A stretch of DNA of 64,000 bases from Echinicola marina (GTDB lineage Bacteria > Bacteroidota > Bacteroidia > Cytophagales > Cyclobacteriaceae), in NCBI RefSeq assembly GCF_020463795.1, contig NZ_CP080025.1, forward strand, positions 2,601,501 to 2,665,500, read 5' to 3'. Below are positions 28,501 to 35,422 of the stretch, in pieces. The notes under the pieces are model-generated. The model was not told where the DNA came from and ran no database searches. It was given only the letters and a program-made list of their open reading frames with translations. The position numbers and the translations under genes were made by a program. Position 1 is the first letter of the stretch. The number at the start of each line of letters is the position of its first letter.

Positions 28501-29016
28501 AAGGGTTTTGATTTCAGTATATTTTTCCAAGGCGTGGGCAAGCGCGATTATTGGATAGACGGCCCATTGATGTTTGGCGGTGATGGTGGTTATGGCAATG
28601 TGGTGGTGACAGATGACCTTTATGCTAATGTTTGGAGTGATGGATCTGATGGATTACCTGTCAATACAGGTGCTTATTATTTCAGACCAAGCCAAGGTGG
28701 TGTAATCAATAGAAATAAGCAGGTTCAGACAAGGTATCTTCAGGACGCTAGCTATTTAAGGTTGAAAAACCTAACCATAGGTTATTCTTTGCCAAAAACA
28801 GTGCTTGATAAAGTGAATATCAATAACATGCGCGTATTTGTGTCAGGAGAAAACTTACTGACTTTTACCAAACTTAACGAAAACTTTGATCCAGAGGCTT
28901 TGTCTCCAAGTCAGGGAGCTTTGGGAAATACTTCTTTTAGCAATGGTGGTAATCAGTCCGGTAAATTGTACCCATTGTCCAAAAAGCTTTCTTTTGGTGT
29001 AACAGTAGGGTTTTAA
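25513..29016 (+). CDS. SusC/RagA-family TonB-linked outer-membrane receptor
   Basis: This 1167-residue outer-membrane transporter imports oligosaccharides with SusD using TonB energy. After the signal peptide (FQLLFLNLIYAGPSKAQ) come an STN signalling domain (about 40-110, SLDLNEASLAEAFKQINAKTEFKF split over strands), a carboxypeptidase-regulatory-like domain (about 133-210, VSGTVTAKDGQPIPGVTV), the SusC signature EVVVVGYGTQKKGNLTGAV, the plug (INIRGATSINGGSPLVLVDG, VLKDAASAAIYGARAAFGVI) and the barrel, ending GKLYPLSKKLSFGVTVGF. Length is normal. The STN domain marks it as a transducer that signals to the FecR protein just upstream. SusD follows after 18 bases. Confidence 0.97.
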   Translation: MKKTLHAICMIGKYYLYGFVFQLLFLNLIYAGPSKAQESLDITKVSLSLDLNEASLAEAFKQINAKTEFKFIYKDELVRNLPPVNIKLENQSLEAVLINLARSHQLSFKQVDNTISVKEHRRKNSTPAITVQVEVSGTVTAKDGQPIPGVTVVEQGTVNGTVTDLDGKYSISVEEGANLVFSFVGYLSQTVTVSNQSTLNIVLEDDVSDLEEVVVVGYGTQKKGNLTGAVGMTDGAVLQERPITNITDGLQGVVPGLNIIPSNGTPGSGASINIRGATSINGGSPLVLVDGAQMDINNINPQDIESVTVLKDAASAAIYGARAAFGVILITTKKGTRNAAPQFNYSGNFFAAQPTILPEKSDSYKYEMYVNSMVSSTNGARVFNDDHLGLIQDRVNGTISNDYTLAPSGSFYYEHANTDWADLVFATAAPGQNHNLSVSGGTDKTAYRASFAYTRQDGIVKIGNDRYERYNFNTNMSTDLNNWLTTKFQVNFSKSEQDVHNLPPGHGPSIFHTVWRARPTLTPYMDLDGVPYATFIRLNPVATLEQGGRDNRHAYNLNTKAGVEMKFGDFQVFSNFTYNPKFRQRVLNNVDFESTTPWANLSVRKDGGPSYVRKINEVDNYYAFDIYGKYGKDWESGHSLEATVGFNQEMATFSNDNVYNTDMISYDVISTSTTLGTPVVTDGYSDWALRSGFTRINYSFMGKYLLEINSRYDGSSRFRKDDRFGFFPSVSAGWRVSDEEFMKDISWLNLFKLRASYGKLGNQVTEVDYPFVGYLTVPQTSWIIGGQRPLGLTPQDPIGTLYSWETVETTNIGADFVFIGGRLDASFDIFTRNTKDMLVESDGLPSVFGAQAPEQNAADLQVKGWEAAIGWNDKVGSDFSYNLNFVISDSKGEITKFDNPSKSLAASYYEGMTIGEIWGYETVGLFQTQEEINNAADHTPLGAGNLVGLGDVHYADLNEDGEISVGQNTVENSGDRRIIGNASPRYFYGIRGGASWKGFDFSIFFQGVGKRDYWIDGPLMFGGDGGYGNVVVTDDLYANVWSDGSDGLPVNTGAYYFRPSQGGVINRNKQVQTRYLQDASYLRLKNLTIGYSLPKTVLDKVNINNMRVFVSGENLLTFTKLNENFDPEALSPSQGALGNTSFSNGGNQSGKLYPLSKKLSFGVTVGF

Positions 29017-29034
29017 TTCATCAACTAAAAAAGA

Positions 29035-30675
29035 ATGATCATGAAAAAAATAGGAATATACCTTCTGGCCAGTCTTTGGGTGTTGACTGGATGTAACGAT
29101 GAGTTCTTGGATACTTTTCCAAAAACTCAGATAAACGATGAAAACTTCTGGAATAATCCATCGGATTTAGCTACTTATAACAATCAGCTATATGCAATGC
29201 AGTTTAATAACGAGGGATTTGGCAGAGGTGGTTTTAGCGCAGGCATGCTTACTGCGGATAATCTTAGTGACAATTCATTTGCCCAAAGTCCTGATGATGT
29301 AAGATTGGGTATAAATTCGACCAATAGTCCCGGAAGAAGTGATTGGGACTGGTCATTGGTCAGGGATGTAAACCAAATGTTGGAAAATGTAGCAGGAGCC
29401 GATATTGAAGAGAGCCTAAAAAACCAATATATCGCTGAGGCAAGATTGCTAAGAGCATTGAATTATTACGACAAATTAAAACTATATGGTCAGCTACCGA
29501 TCATTGACCGGGTGCTGACCGAGGATGATGAATTGTTATATGCTTCCCAATCCAGTAGGAACGAAGTAATGGCATTTATCAAGAGTGATCTTGATTATGC
29601 CATAGAGTGGATGGCCAGTAGCGCTGCCACTAACCGTTTTGATAGGAATATTGCCCATGCTTTCAGGGCAAGAATCATGTTACATGAGGGGACTTTTAGA
29701 AAATACCATGCTTTGGGAGGTGAAAGTGCTTACTTGCAAGCAGCAGTAGAATCCGCACAGGAGATCATGAATAGTGGTGACTATTCTATTAATGTAAATG
29801 GTGAATACAATGCCTTGTTTGCCAATGTTGACCTTAGTGGAAACAATGAGGTGGTGTTTTTCAGGGATTATGATGAGGCTTTGCAATTATACAATAACGT
29901 AACCAATCTTCTTATCGGCCCTTCATTTGGAGGAACCAAGGATTTGGTAAATGATTATTTGTGTATTGATGGTTTGTCTATTGAAGAGAGTCCCTTGTAC
30001 CAAGGTGATGCGACCATTGAGGATGAATTTACCAATAGGGATAAACGCTTGGCGGGAACTTTTGCTCAGCCAGGCACCTATTTTGTAGGGGAGCAACTTT
30101 ATTTGAGTTCTGATCCAGAAGGATTCGTATATACACACTCTCCCTCAGGTTATCAGGTGGTGAAATTCTTTGCAGAAAGCCAGGAAATGCAAGCTTGGGA
30201 CAGATCATTTATTGATGCTCCGATTATTCGATATGCGGAGATATTACTGATCTATGCAGAGGCCAAAGCTGAGTTGGGTAACATTACTCAAGCTGACGTG
30301 AATATGACCATCAATCAGCTGAGAGCGAAAGCGGAAGTAGCCGATCTGATATTGGATCAAGGAAGTATTGTCGCTGATGTGAGGAGAGAAAGAAGAGTGG
30401 AATTGGCGTTTGAAGGTTTCCGATATGATGATTTGATCCGTTGGAAAGAAGGTGCACAATTGACAGCGCCTGTTTTAGGATTAAGATTTAATGAAACTGA
30501 CATTGCGCATTATGATGATTATGAGATTGGAACGGATATCGTGCTCAATGAAGAAGGTTATATTATGTCCAATCAAACCTATCAGTTTGATGAAAGCAAG
30601 AACTATTATTTTCCGCTTCCGGTAAATGAACTTTCACTGAATCCTAATTTGGAACAAACTACAGGATGGGATTAA
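29035..30675 (+). CDS. SusD/RagB-family glycan-binding lipoprotein
   Basis: This 546-residue surface lipoprotein (lipobox VLTGC; ATG at 29035 or 29041, two codons apart) partners the preceding SusC. N-terminal SusD-like segment NDEFLDTFPKTQINDENFWNN, helical core AEARLLRALNYYDKLKLYGQLP and AHAFRARIMLHEGTFRKYH, and C-terminal RagB/SusD segment IRYAEILLIYAEAKAELGN ... INQLRAKAEV ... RRERRVELAFEGFRYDDLIRW are all typical. It differs strongly from the first SusD, so the two modules probably recognise different parts of a glycan, or different glycans. A perfect terminator follows. Confidence 0.96.
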   Translation: MIMKKIGIYLLASLWVLTGCNDEFLDTFPKTQINDENFWNNPSDLATYNNQLYAMQFNNEGFGRGGFSAGMLTADNLSDNSFAQSPDDVRLGINSTNSPGRSDWDWSLVRDVNQMLENVAGADIEESLKNQYIAEARLLRALNYYDKLKLYGQLPIIDRVLTEDDELLYASQSSRNEVMAFIKSDLDYAIEWMASSAATNRFDRNIAHAFRARIMLHEGTFRKYHALGGESAYLQAAVESAQEIMNSGDYSINVNGEYNALFANVDLSGNNEVVFFRDYDEALQLYNNVTNLLIGPSFGGTKDLVNDYLCIDGLSIEESPLYQGDATIEDEFTNRDKRLAGTFAQPGTYFVGEQLYLSSDPEGFVYTHSPSGYQVVKFFAESQEMQAWDRSFIDAPIIRYAEILLIYAEAKAELGNITQADVNMTINQLRAKAEVADLILDQGSIVADVRRERRVELAFEGFRYDDLIRWKEGAQLTAPVLGLRFNETDIAHYDDYEIGTDIVLNEEGYIMSNQTYQFDESKNYYFPLPVNELSLNPNLEQTTGWD

Positions 30676-30701
30676 ATGTCTTATTTTTGTATTAAATGAT
30701 T

Positions 30702-30734
30702 ACAGGCAATCCGGTGGATTGCCTGTTTTTTTTT
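30702..30734 (+). terminator. Intrinsic terminator after the second SusC/SusD pair
   Basis: ACAGGCAATCC (30702-30712) pairs perfectly with GGATTGCCTGT (30716-30726) around a three-base loop, followed by an eight- to ten-base T tract. It is one of the strongest terminators in the window. Confidence 0.93.
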
Positions 30735-31324
30735 ATTCATTATCCCTTCTTCCTTCCATACTATTTTTATCATGCCTTAAGCCATGTTTAGGCCAAATCA
30801 GAATTATCTTTGGATCAAGCAGGGATCATCTTCGGATCACCTTCGGATCAAGCATGGATATTTCCCTGTATAATCCGAAGATAATTTGGAATTGTTCCTG
30901 GACTAATCCTTAGTGATGGAAAGGGAGCGGAAGCACTAGCCTAAAGTAACTATGGAGTATTCTAAGGGGATCTGCAAGTTCAGGTTGACTTTGAATGATC
31001 CGCTAAGGGAACTTCGGTATGAAGGACAGTGGGGCAAGTAGGAATCGCTATTTTTATAAGTTTTGAGGGTGAGGCCGGTCAGTATAAAGCTGATGTAATG
31101 ATGAGGAGGGTGAAAGAAAAGAGCTTGATCAGGTCCATCATCTAGCTCTTTCAGTTTTATTATAAAGGTATAATATAGCGGAGGAATCGCTTTTATATAC
31201 TATCATTAAAGTTATGTCAGCCTAGGTGATCTTCATGGAAGGCAGATTTTTGGCCTGATATATTATTCTTTATGGATATACCTGCTTCAAAACGATTTTT
31301 TGTGATATAATAATTTACAACTGC
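30735..31324. other. Non-coding gap with short repeats between SusD and the GH43-like gene
   Basis: About 590 bases after the terminator carry no supported gene; the 64-codon frame at 30719-30913 overlaps the terminator and is built from repeats. A repeat cluster lies at 30802-30886 (listed separately). Further right, AAAGAGCT (31118-31125) pairs with AGCTCTTT (31144-31151), a weak terminator-like hairpin. Confidence 0.4.
30802..30886. repeat. Inverted repeat enclosing tandem GGATCA repeats
   Basis: AATTATCTTTGGAT (30802-30815) and ATCCGAAGATAATT (30873-30886) are inverted copies with one mismatch (a G-U pair in RNA). Between them a unit of the type CTTYGGATCAAGCAnGGAT occurs twice (starting at 30809 and 30841) with two partial copies of CTTCGGATCA. 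It could fold as a long stem-loop or be a relic of a small mobile repeat. No function is known. Confidence 0.7.
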
Positions 31325-32548
31325 TTATTTTCCATAATCGCTTATCAAAGGGACTTGGATATTAAAACTGCTGCCATCTTTTTTTGCATTGGGCCCTTCA
31401 ACAGCACATGCAGCGTAGAGGACTTTGGGCAAACCATTTTCATCAATTAATAACTGCGGTCGCTCGAGCCTCTTCACTTGTACCTTGCTACCGTTTTTGA
31501 GCTGTAGTTCTAGCGGCATAAACATACTTTGTTCCATTTGTTCCCATTTTTCTCCATCATTGGAGCTCATGATGGCAAGACCTGGATCCCCTTTTGTGAT
31601 CTTTCCGGTGAAGTCTTTGAATATGGCATAGAATTTTTGGCTTTTACTGTGGTACCATACGTAGGGGTCTTCCGCAGAGGCCAATTGACCGTTTTCATCT
31701 TTTACATCAAAAACATATTTGTCTTTTGGATAAAAAGGGCCAATGGGGGTGTCTCCAATGGCGACACCATGTACACCTCTCCAAGATGGGGCATAAATAT
31801 TTCCTTTAAAATACAGCAAGTACTTTCCATCGCTTGGCCGGAAAACTACTGCAGGATTCACCACAATTAGGTTGTCGGGTAAAGCTGTGGTCCCTTTAGG
31901 GGATGGATTAAAGACGTTGTCTGGTTTTACCCTTGTCCTTGGGCTTAATAAAGGTTTGTCATATCGGGTAATATTTCCCTTCAAGAGCTCTTCAATGCTA
32001 TCAAAGGTAACTACGCCAAGCTGTTGGCTTTGTTGGATAAGGTCCCTTTTGCTCAGGTTGCCTCCTGGGGAACCTGGGGATTGCTTGCTCGGATACTTTG
32101 ATCCAGTATGATAGAGGTGATATTTTCCTTCGAAAAGTTGGATGTGTGGATTGTGCACCGACTGTGCATCCCAAGCCCCGGGCTATCCATCCTTGGCACG
32201 CCCTCTGAGTACTACTTTTACGAACTCAAAACCATGATCAGGAAAATCAGATACCGCATAGGCGATTTCGGAATTGATCAACCAGGCGTCAGAGAATTTT
32301 TCATGTTCTTCTCCGGATACCCATCTAGCGTAGAACATATGATATTTACCGTCCTCTCCTTTGACCACATTTCCTCCCCAAACAAAATAGCCATCTTGAT
32401 TCAATGCCGATGAACCAACCAAAATAGGGCTTGCCCCATTATCTGTTAATGCAGCATCTACTTCGCCTGGTTGGATTTGTATTTGGGCCATTATAGACGA
32501 AAAACTGAAAGCCAATAATAGGATGACTAAGAGGATTTTGAACTTCAT
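31325..32548 (-). pseudogene. GH43-like five-bladed propeller glycosidase, interrupted by an in-frame amber codon
   Basis: One frame from ATG 32546-32548 to 31325 encodes an exported (signal peptide ending SIMAQ) beta-propeller protein of about 407 residues, broken by TAG at 32183-32185. Before the stop it reads ...FVKVVLRGRAKDG and after it PGAWDAQSVHNPHIQLFEGKYHLYH, which is continuous family sequence in the same frame, so a single TGG-to-TAG change explains the stop. Propeller blades show as GGNVVKGEDGKYHMFYARW, HNPHIQLFEGKYHLY, VVNPAVVFRPSDGKYLLYFKG and SAEDPYVWYHSKSQKFYAIF. It resembles GH43/GH117-type glycosidases of polysaccharide loci; the family number is not certain. A GTG at 32156-32158 could restart translation but would lack the first blade and the signal peptide. 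Confidence 0.82.
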
Positions 32549-32706
32549 TTTTAGTGCTTTTTATAAAGGTACTAAAAATAGGTCGTTAGGACTAAAGTGA
32601 GTGTTGGTAAGACTTTAACTATAACCTAGTGGAAGAGCTTATTCACTAGCTTGTTGGATGCTTGTTCTTCCTCTCGGCATTATGTTTAATGTGTTTAAAT
32701 AGAGGG

Positions 32707-32738
32707 GAGCGGTGAGTAGATTGAATTATTCACCGCTC
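32707..32738 (-). terminator. Hairpin at the end of the 159-residue secreted protein gene
   Basis: GAGCGGTGA (32707-32715) pairs perfectly with TCACCGCTC (32730-32738). The right arm overlaps the stop codon of the minus-strand gene. On the minus strand it is followed by CCCTCTATTT, a weak T tract. Confidence 0.6.
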
Positions 32739-33209
32739 ATCAATAAACGGTAAGGTTTCCTGAGCAGAAAGTTTAATGGTGCTATGGATATAATTATCCA
32801 CCTGTAGAAACTTGGCTGCGATCAAAGCAGAAGTGGCCTTTTTGAATCTTTTATAGTATTTGGAGTGCAGCTTACTGATATCAATATCGTTTTTTATGGT
32901 CTTTTTGGCCAGGTCGTCCATTTTTGTTTCATCTAGGTCTTCGAAATTTTTCAAGTAATCATTAATGATGATCATGCGATCTCTGGCTATTGATTTTCTT
33001 TCTTCTTCATATTGCTTATAGATCATCCAAAAACTGTTTTGCTGATTTTCTGGTAAGTCCATATATATTTCTATTAATTTTTGCTTGTCAAGTCCAAATT
33101 CAGCTTGAATTAATTGGATTTCCTCATCCAAAGTGGTCTGGGCCATCGTGATGGTGGGGGATAAGAGGAATAAAGCGATCAATAATGTGTGCAGCTTTTT
33201 CATGGTCAT
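32730..33209 (-). CDS. Small exported alpha-helical protein, unknown function
   Basis: A 159-residue protein with a clear signal peptide (LLIALFLLSPTITMAQ). ATG at 33209 and a second ATG two codons later are both possible. The mature part is almost all charged helix (LDEEIQLIQAEFGLDKQKLIEIYMDLPENQQNSFWMIYKQYEEERKS ... split by short turns), reminiscent of periplasmic helical proteins of the Spy/CpxP type but without their LTxxQ motif. I do not recognise the family. It stands alone, 181 bases upstream of the GH43-like gene on the same strand, separated by its own hairpin. Confidence 0.75.
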   Translation of the reverse strand: MTMKKLHTLLIALFLLSPTITMAQTTLDEEIQLIQAEFGLDKQKLIEIYMDLPENQQNSFWMIYKQYEEERKSIARDRMIIINDYLKNFEDLDETKMDDLAKKTIKNDIDISKLHSKYYKRFKKATSALIAAKFLQVDNYIHSTIKLSAQETLPFIDER

Positions 33210-33714
33210 AATGCTTAGTGTTTATACAAATTACTTCAGGAATAAATTAAGCTTTATATTGATCGAATATGCTTTGCGCATAATGGCCGAAAATTGGCAA
33301 AATGCGTTGTTGGTTGTTAGGTGATTTTTTGGTTGTGCGTGTTTATAAGCTTTTTTGGGTGGTTTGTTTTTAAGGGGAAACCAATGTTTCAAGGTGGAAT
33401 GGAGGAAATTGAAAGATGGCATGATAAAATAAATCTTTTTTTTCAGTAGACTTAAAAGAATTTGGCAAATGCTCCGTTAATAAAATTGAATGGGTTTATT
33501 CATATTGAAATTAAGCATAGCCTAAGTGGGCTGTGCTTTTTTTTGGTGGTAATTATTTGATTTTGGCAGGTAAGTTTCTCCTGTTTTGCTCTTGTTCTTT
33601 TCTACAGTCTGTGTAATAGTTCTACATTTTTTACTCGTATTATGTTCAAATAGCCTACTGAAGGCCCTTTTTGAAATGGCATAACTTATGAATATTGATA
33701 TGTAAATGATTAAT
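33210..33714. other. Gap holding an orphan terminator, no gene supported
   Basis: Frames on both strands are short. The minus-strand frame at 33522-33806 is antisense to the small membrane gene and is AT-rich, Lys/Asn-rich low-complexity sequence, so it is not called. A strong plus-strand terminator at 33514-33544 has no gene in front of it, so an untranslated RNA of up to about 250 bases may exist here. Confidence 0.35.
33514..33544 (+). terminator. Orphan intrinsic terminator
   Basis: AGCATAGCC (33514-33522) pairs with GGCTGTGCT (33529-33537) with one G-U pair around a six-base loop, and eight T residues follow. No coding gene ends upstream on this strand within 300 bases. Confidence 0.8.
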
Positions 33715-33876
33715 ATGAGCAATTTTCGAAAATTAATTTTCATGTTATTAGCAGGCATTTTGATCGCGATTTTGGCCTTGTTGGGATTGACAGGATACAG
33801 GCTCAAAACTGAATCAAATGTGTCAGCCTACCATACTAAGCTAGGGACGGCACCTACTGGTTTATTTTATAGGTAA
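33715..33876 (+). CDS. Small single-pass membrane protein (53 residues)
   Basis: ATG 33715 to TAA 33874-33876. The translation has a basic start (MSNFRK), one strong hydrophobic helix (LIFMLLAGILIAILALLGL) and a polar tail with TGYRLK and GTAPTGLFYR. The hydrophobic helix in an otherwise AT-rich gap, the lack of any better frame, and the 11-base spacing to the next gene support a real gene. It is probably the first gene of an operon with the two PepSY-like proteins. I do not recognise a family, and nothing shows its partner. It could be a small regulator or a membrane-anchor peptide. Confidence 0.6.
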   Translation: MSNFRKLIFMLLAGILIAILALLGLTGYRLKTESNVSAYHTKLGTAPTGLFYR

Positions 33877-33887
33877 ACAAGAAGACC

Positions 33888-34271
33888 ATGAGACAACTTT
33901 TGATAAAAATATTCATACCGGCATTTGTGTTGGTTTCATGTGGGGATGGAAAAGATCAAGTCTCTTCCGAAGAACTGAATACTAAAGGAGAAAGTATTCA
34001 TATGAGGGAATCCATGCCTGATATTGAAGGTATAAGCGAACTCCAGACACCCAATGAAGAGCCAGTGAGAGTAGAGGTAAAGGAAGAGGATTTACCAAAG
34101 GAAATCACTTCTTTGATAGCCAATGACTCTTTACTGTCAACCTTGGAACTGGAAACAGCTTATTCGGTTACTGATGGGGAAAAGAAATATTATGATTTGA
34201 CTTTTGTCACAGAAGATCAGGAGGATATCATAGTGTCTTTCGACCATAAAGGTAATTTGTTGGAATTATAA
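33888..34271 (+). CDS. PepSY-like lipoprotein
   Basis: A 127-residue lipoprotein (MRQLLIKIFIPAFVLVSC, lipobox LVSC). The C-terminal half (VKEEDLPKEITSLIAND ... YYDLTFVTEDQEDIIVSFDHKGNLLEL) fits the small PepSY-like/DUF2874 fold: a DLP-x-I helix, then strands ending FDxxGxLLE. Family members are periplasmic or outer-membrane proteins of uncertain function, some of them inhibitor-like. It is followed 22 bases later by a second PepSY-like gene, and preceded by a tiny membrane protein, so the three appear to form one transcript. Confidence 0.75.
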   Translation: MRQLLIKIFIPAFVLVSCGDGKDQVSSEELNTKGESIHMRESMPDIEGISELQTPNEEPVRVEVKEEDLPKEITSLIANDSLLSTLELETAYSVTDGEKKYYDLTFVTEDQEDIIVSFDHKGNLLEL

Positions 34272-34293
34272 ATAACCCAAAGAAAAATTAACC

Positions 34294-34605
34294 ATGAAAA
34301 AGTACGTATTTATTCTTGCCATCGGGATGCTGATGTCCACTGGGCTTCAAGCGATGGAGCTCTTCCCTACTTCAGCCATGGAGCTGAGTGCTCAGGATAA
34401 AGTGGAGATAGCTCCAGAAGATCTACCTCAGCCAGTTAAAGACGCCATTGCGGACAGTGATGAAACGAAGGATTGGACAATATCCAAGGTCTATCAGATG
34501 ACCGATGATGAAGGAAGTGTGATCTACAAAGTCATTTTTGGAGAAGGTGAAGAAAGTATCACTAAAAAGTATGATGCAGAAGGTAAAGAAATTAAAGAGG
34601 ATTAG
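34294..34605 (+). CDS. PepSY-like exported protein
   Basis: A 103-residue exported protein with a signal peptide (MKKYVFILAIGMLMSTGLQA). The mature domain (IAPEDLPQPVKDAIADSD ... WTISKVYQMTDDEGSVIYKV ... ITKKYDAEGKEIKED) has the same layout as the protein encoded just upstream and fits the PepSY-like fold. It differs in having no lipobox, so one member is likely lipid-anchored and the other soluble. A terminator follows 25 bases after the stop. Confidence 0.75.
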   Translation: MKKYVFILAIGMLMSTGLQAMELFPTSAMELSAQDKVEIAPEDLPQPVKDAIADSDETKDWTISKVYQMTDDEGSVIYKVIFGEGEESITKKYDAEGKEIKED

Positions 34606-34629
34606 TAGTTTCTTTTATTCATGTGAAAG

Positions 34630-34658
34630 GCACCGGTTTTTTTAGCTGGTGCTTTTTT
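34630..34658. terminator. Intrinsic terminator between convergent genes
   Basis: GCACC (34630-34634) pairs with GGTGC (34648-34652), with an interrupted inner extension and a T-rich loop, followed by TTTTTT. It ends the PepSY operon and may also serve the convergent LytTR regulator gene. Confidence 0.7.
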
Positions 34659-34681
34659 GTTTTTAGACCAGTAGCGGAATG

Positions 34682-35422
34682 TCAAAGGTTCTTTTTAACC
34701 ACCAGTTCATAAAAGAAATCCTTATAGCTTTCTCCTATGGATATATATACCTCTTTATGGTATAGCTTGACTTTGTTCCGGCTGATATTGGCGATCTGAT
34801 CTATGGATACTACATAGGATTTATGGATGCGGATGAAGCCCTTGGAAAATAAGCTCATCTCATAATGTTTGATGGAGTTTAAGGTTAAAATGGGCTGAGA
34901 TTCATGGATGAGATGAATCTTTACATAATCTTTATACCCTTCAAAATAGGAGATGTCCCTTAAATTTATCTTGACGGTGCTATGTTCGACTTTAGCAAAG
35001 ATAAAACCATGGTTTTCCTTCACTGGGATTTCCTGCTCCGCTGAAGAAGAGATTGAAGTTGGGCTGTTTGATATATTTAAGATTTTGCTGACAGCCCGAA
35101 AAAAGCGGTCAAAACTGATGGGCTTGAGTAAATAATCCACGGCATTTATCTCAAATCCCTTAACGGCATATTCGCTATAGGCTGTAGTGAAAATCACCTT
35201 GGGTTTTATGGGAAGGCTTTCATAAAACTTGATGCCATTGATGTCTGGCATGTTGATATCCAGGAATATCAGGTCAATTTTTTCACGCATAATGGTATCC
35301 ATGGCCTTGATAGCTGAGTCAAACTTCCCTCTAAGGCTTAACATGGGGATTTTGGAAATATAATCTTCCAGAATATCCAAGGCCAGGGATTCATCATCGA
35401 TTATGATACAATTGATTGTCAT
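34682..35422 (-). CDS. LytTR-family response regulator of the DUF4270-kelch-kinase operon
   Basis: This 246-residue regulator has a receiver domain (1-115) with IIDDES, the phospho-acceptor Asp in LIFLDINMPDINGI and KPIS, and a LytTR DNA-binding domain (about 145-240, VNLRDISYFEGYKDYVKIHL, LNSIKHYEMSL, FIRIHKSYVVSIDQI, ISIGESYK, with key residues split). Its start overlaps the kinase stop by four bases (ATGA), showing translational coupling, so it is the cognate partner of the LytS-like kinase. It is the last gene of a four-gene operon that begins with two surface lipoproteins. LytTR proteins usually bind imperfect direct repeats; likely targets are this operon or the divergent beta-barrel gene. 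Confidence 0.95.
   Translation of the reverse strand: MTINCIIIDDESLALDILEDYISKIPMLSLRGKFDSAIKAMDTIMREKIDLIFLDINMPDINGIKFYESLPIKPKVIFTTAYSEYAVKGFEINAVDYLLKPISFDRFFRAVSKILNISNSPTSISSSAEQEIPVKENHGFIFAKVEHSTVKINLRDISYFEGYKDYVKIHLIHESQPILTLNSIKHYEMSLFSKGFIRIHKSYVVSIDQIANISRNKVKLYHKEVYISIGESYKDFFYELVVKKNL

Noticed and set aside
30719-30913. A 64-codon frame after the second SusD
   Set aside because: It begins inside the terminator T tract and runs through the repeat cluster, so it is non-coding by nature.
32156-32185. Amber suppression or pyrrolysine as a normal feature of the GH43-like gene
   Set aside because: No suppressor tRNA or PYLIS-like context is visible in the window; a nonsense mutation at a Trp codon is the simpler explanation.
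33522-33806. A minus-strand frame in the gap before the small membrane gene
   Set aside because: It is antisense to the 53-residue gene and consists of AT-driven Lys/Asn/Ile-rich sequence.
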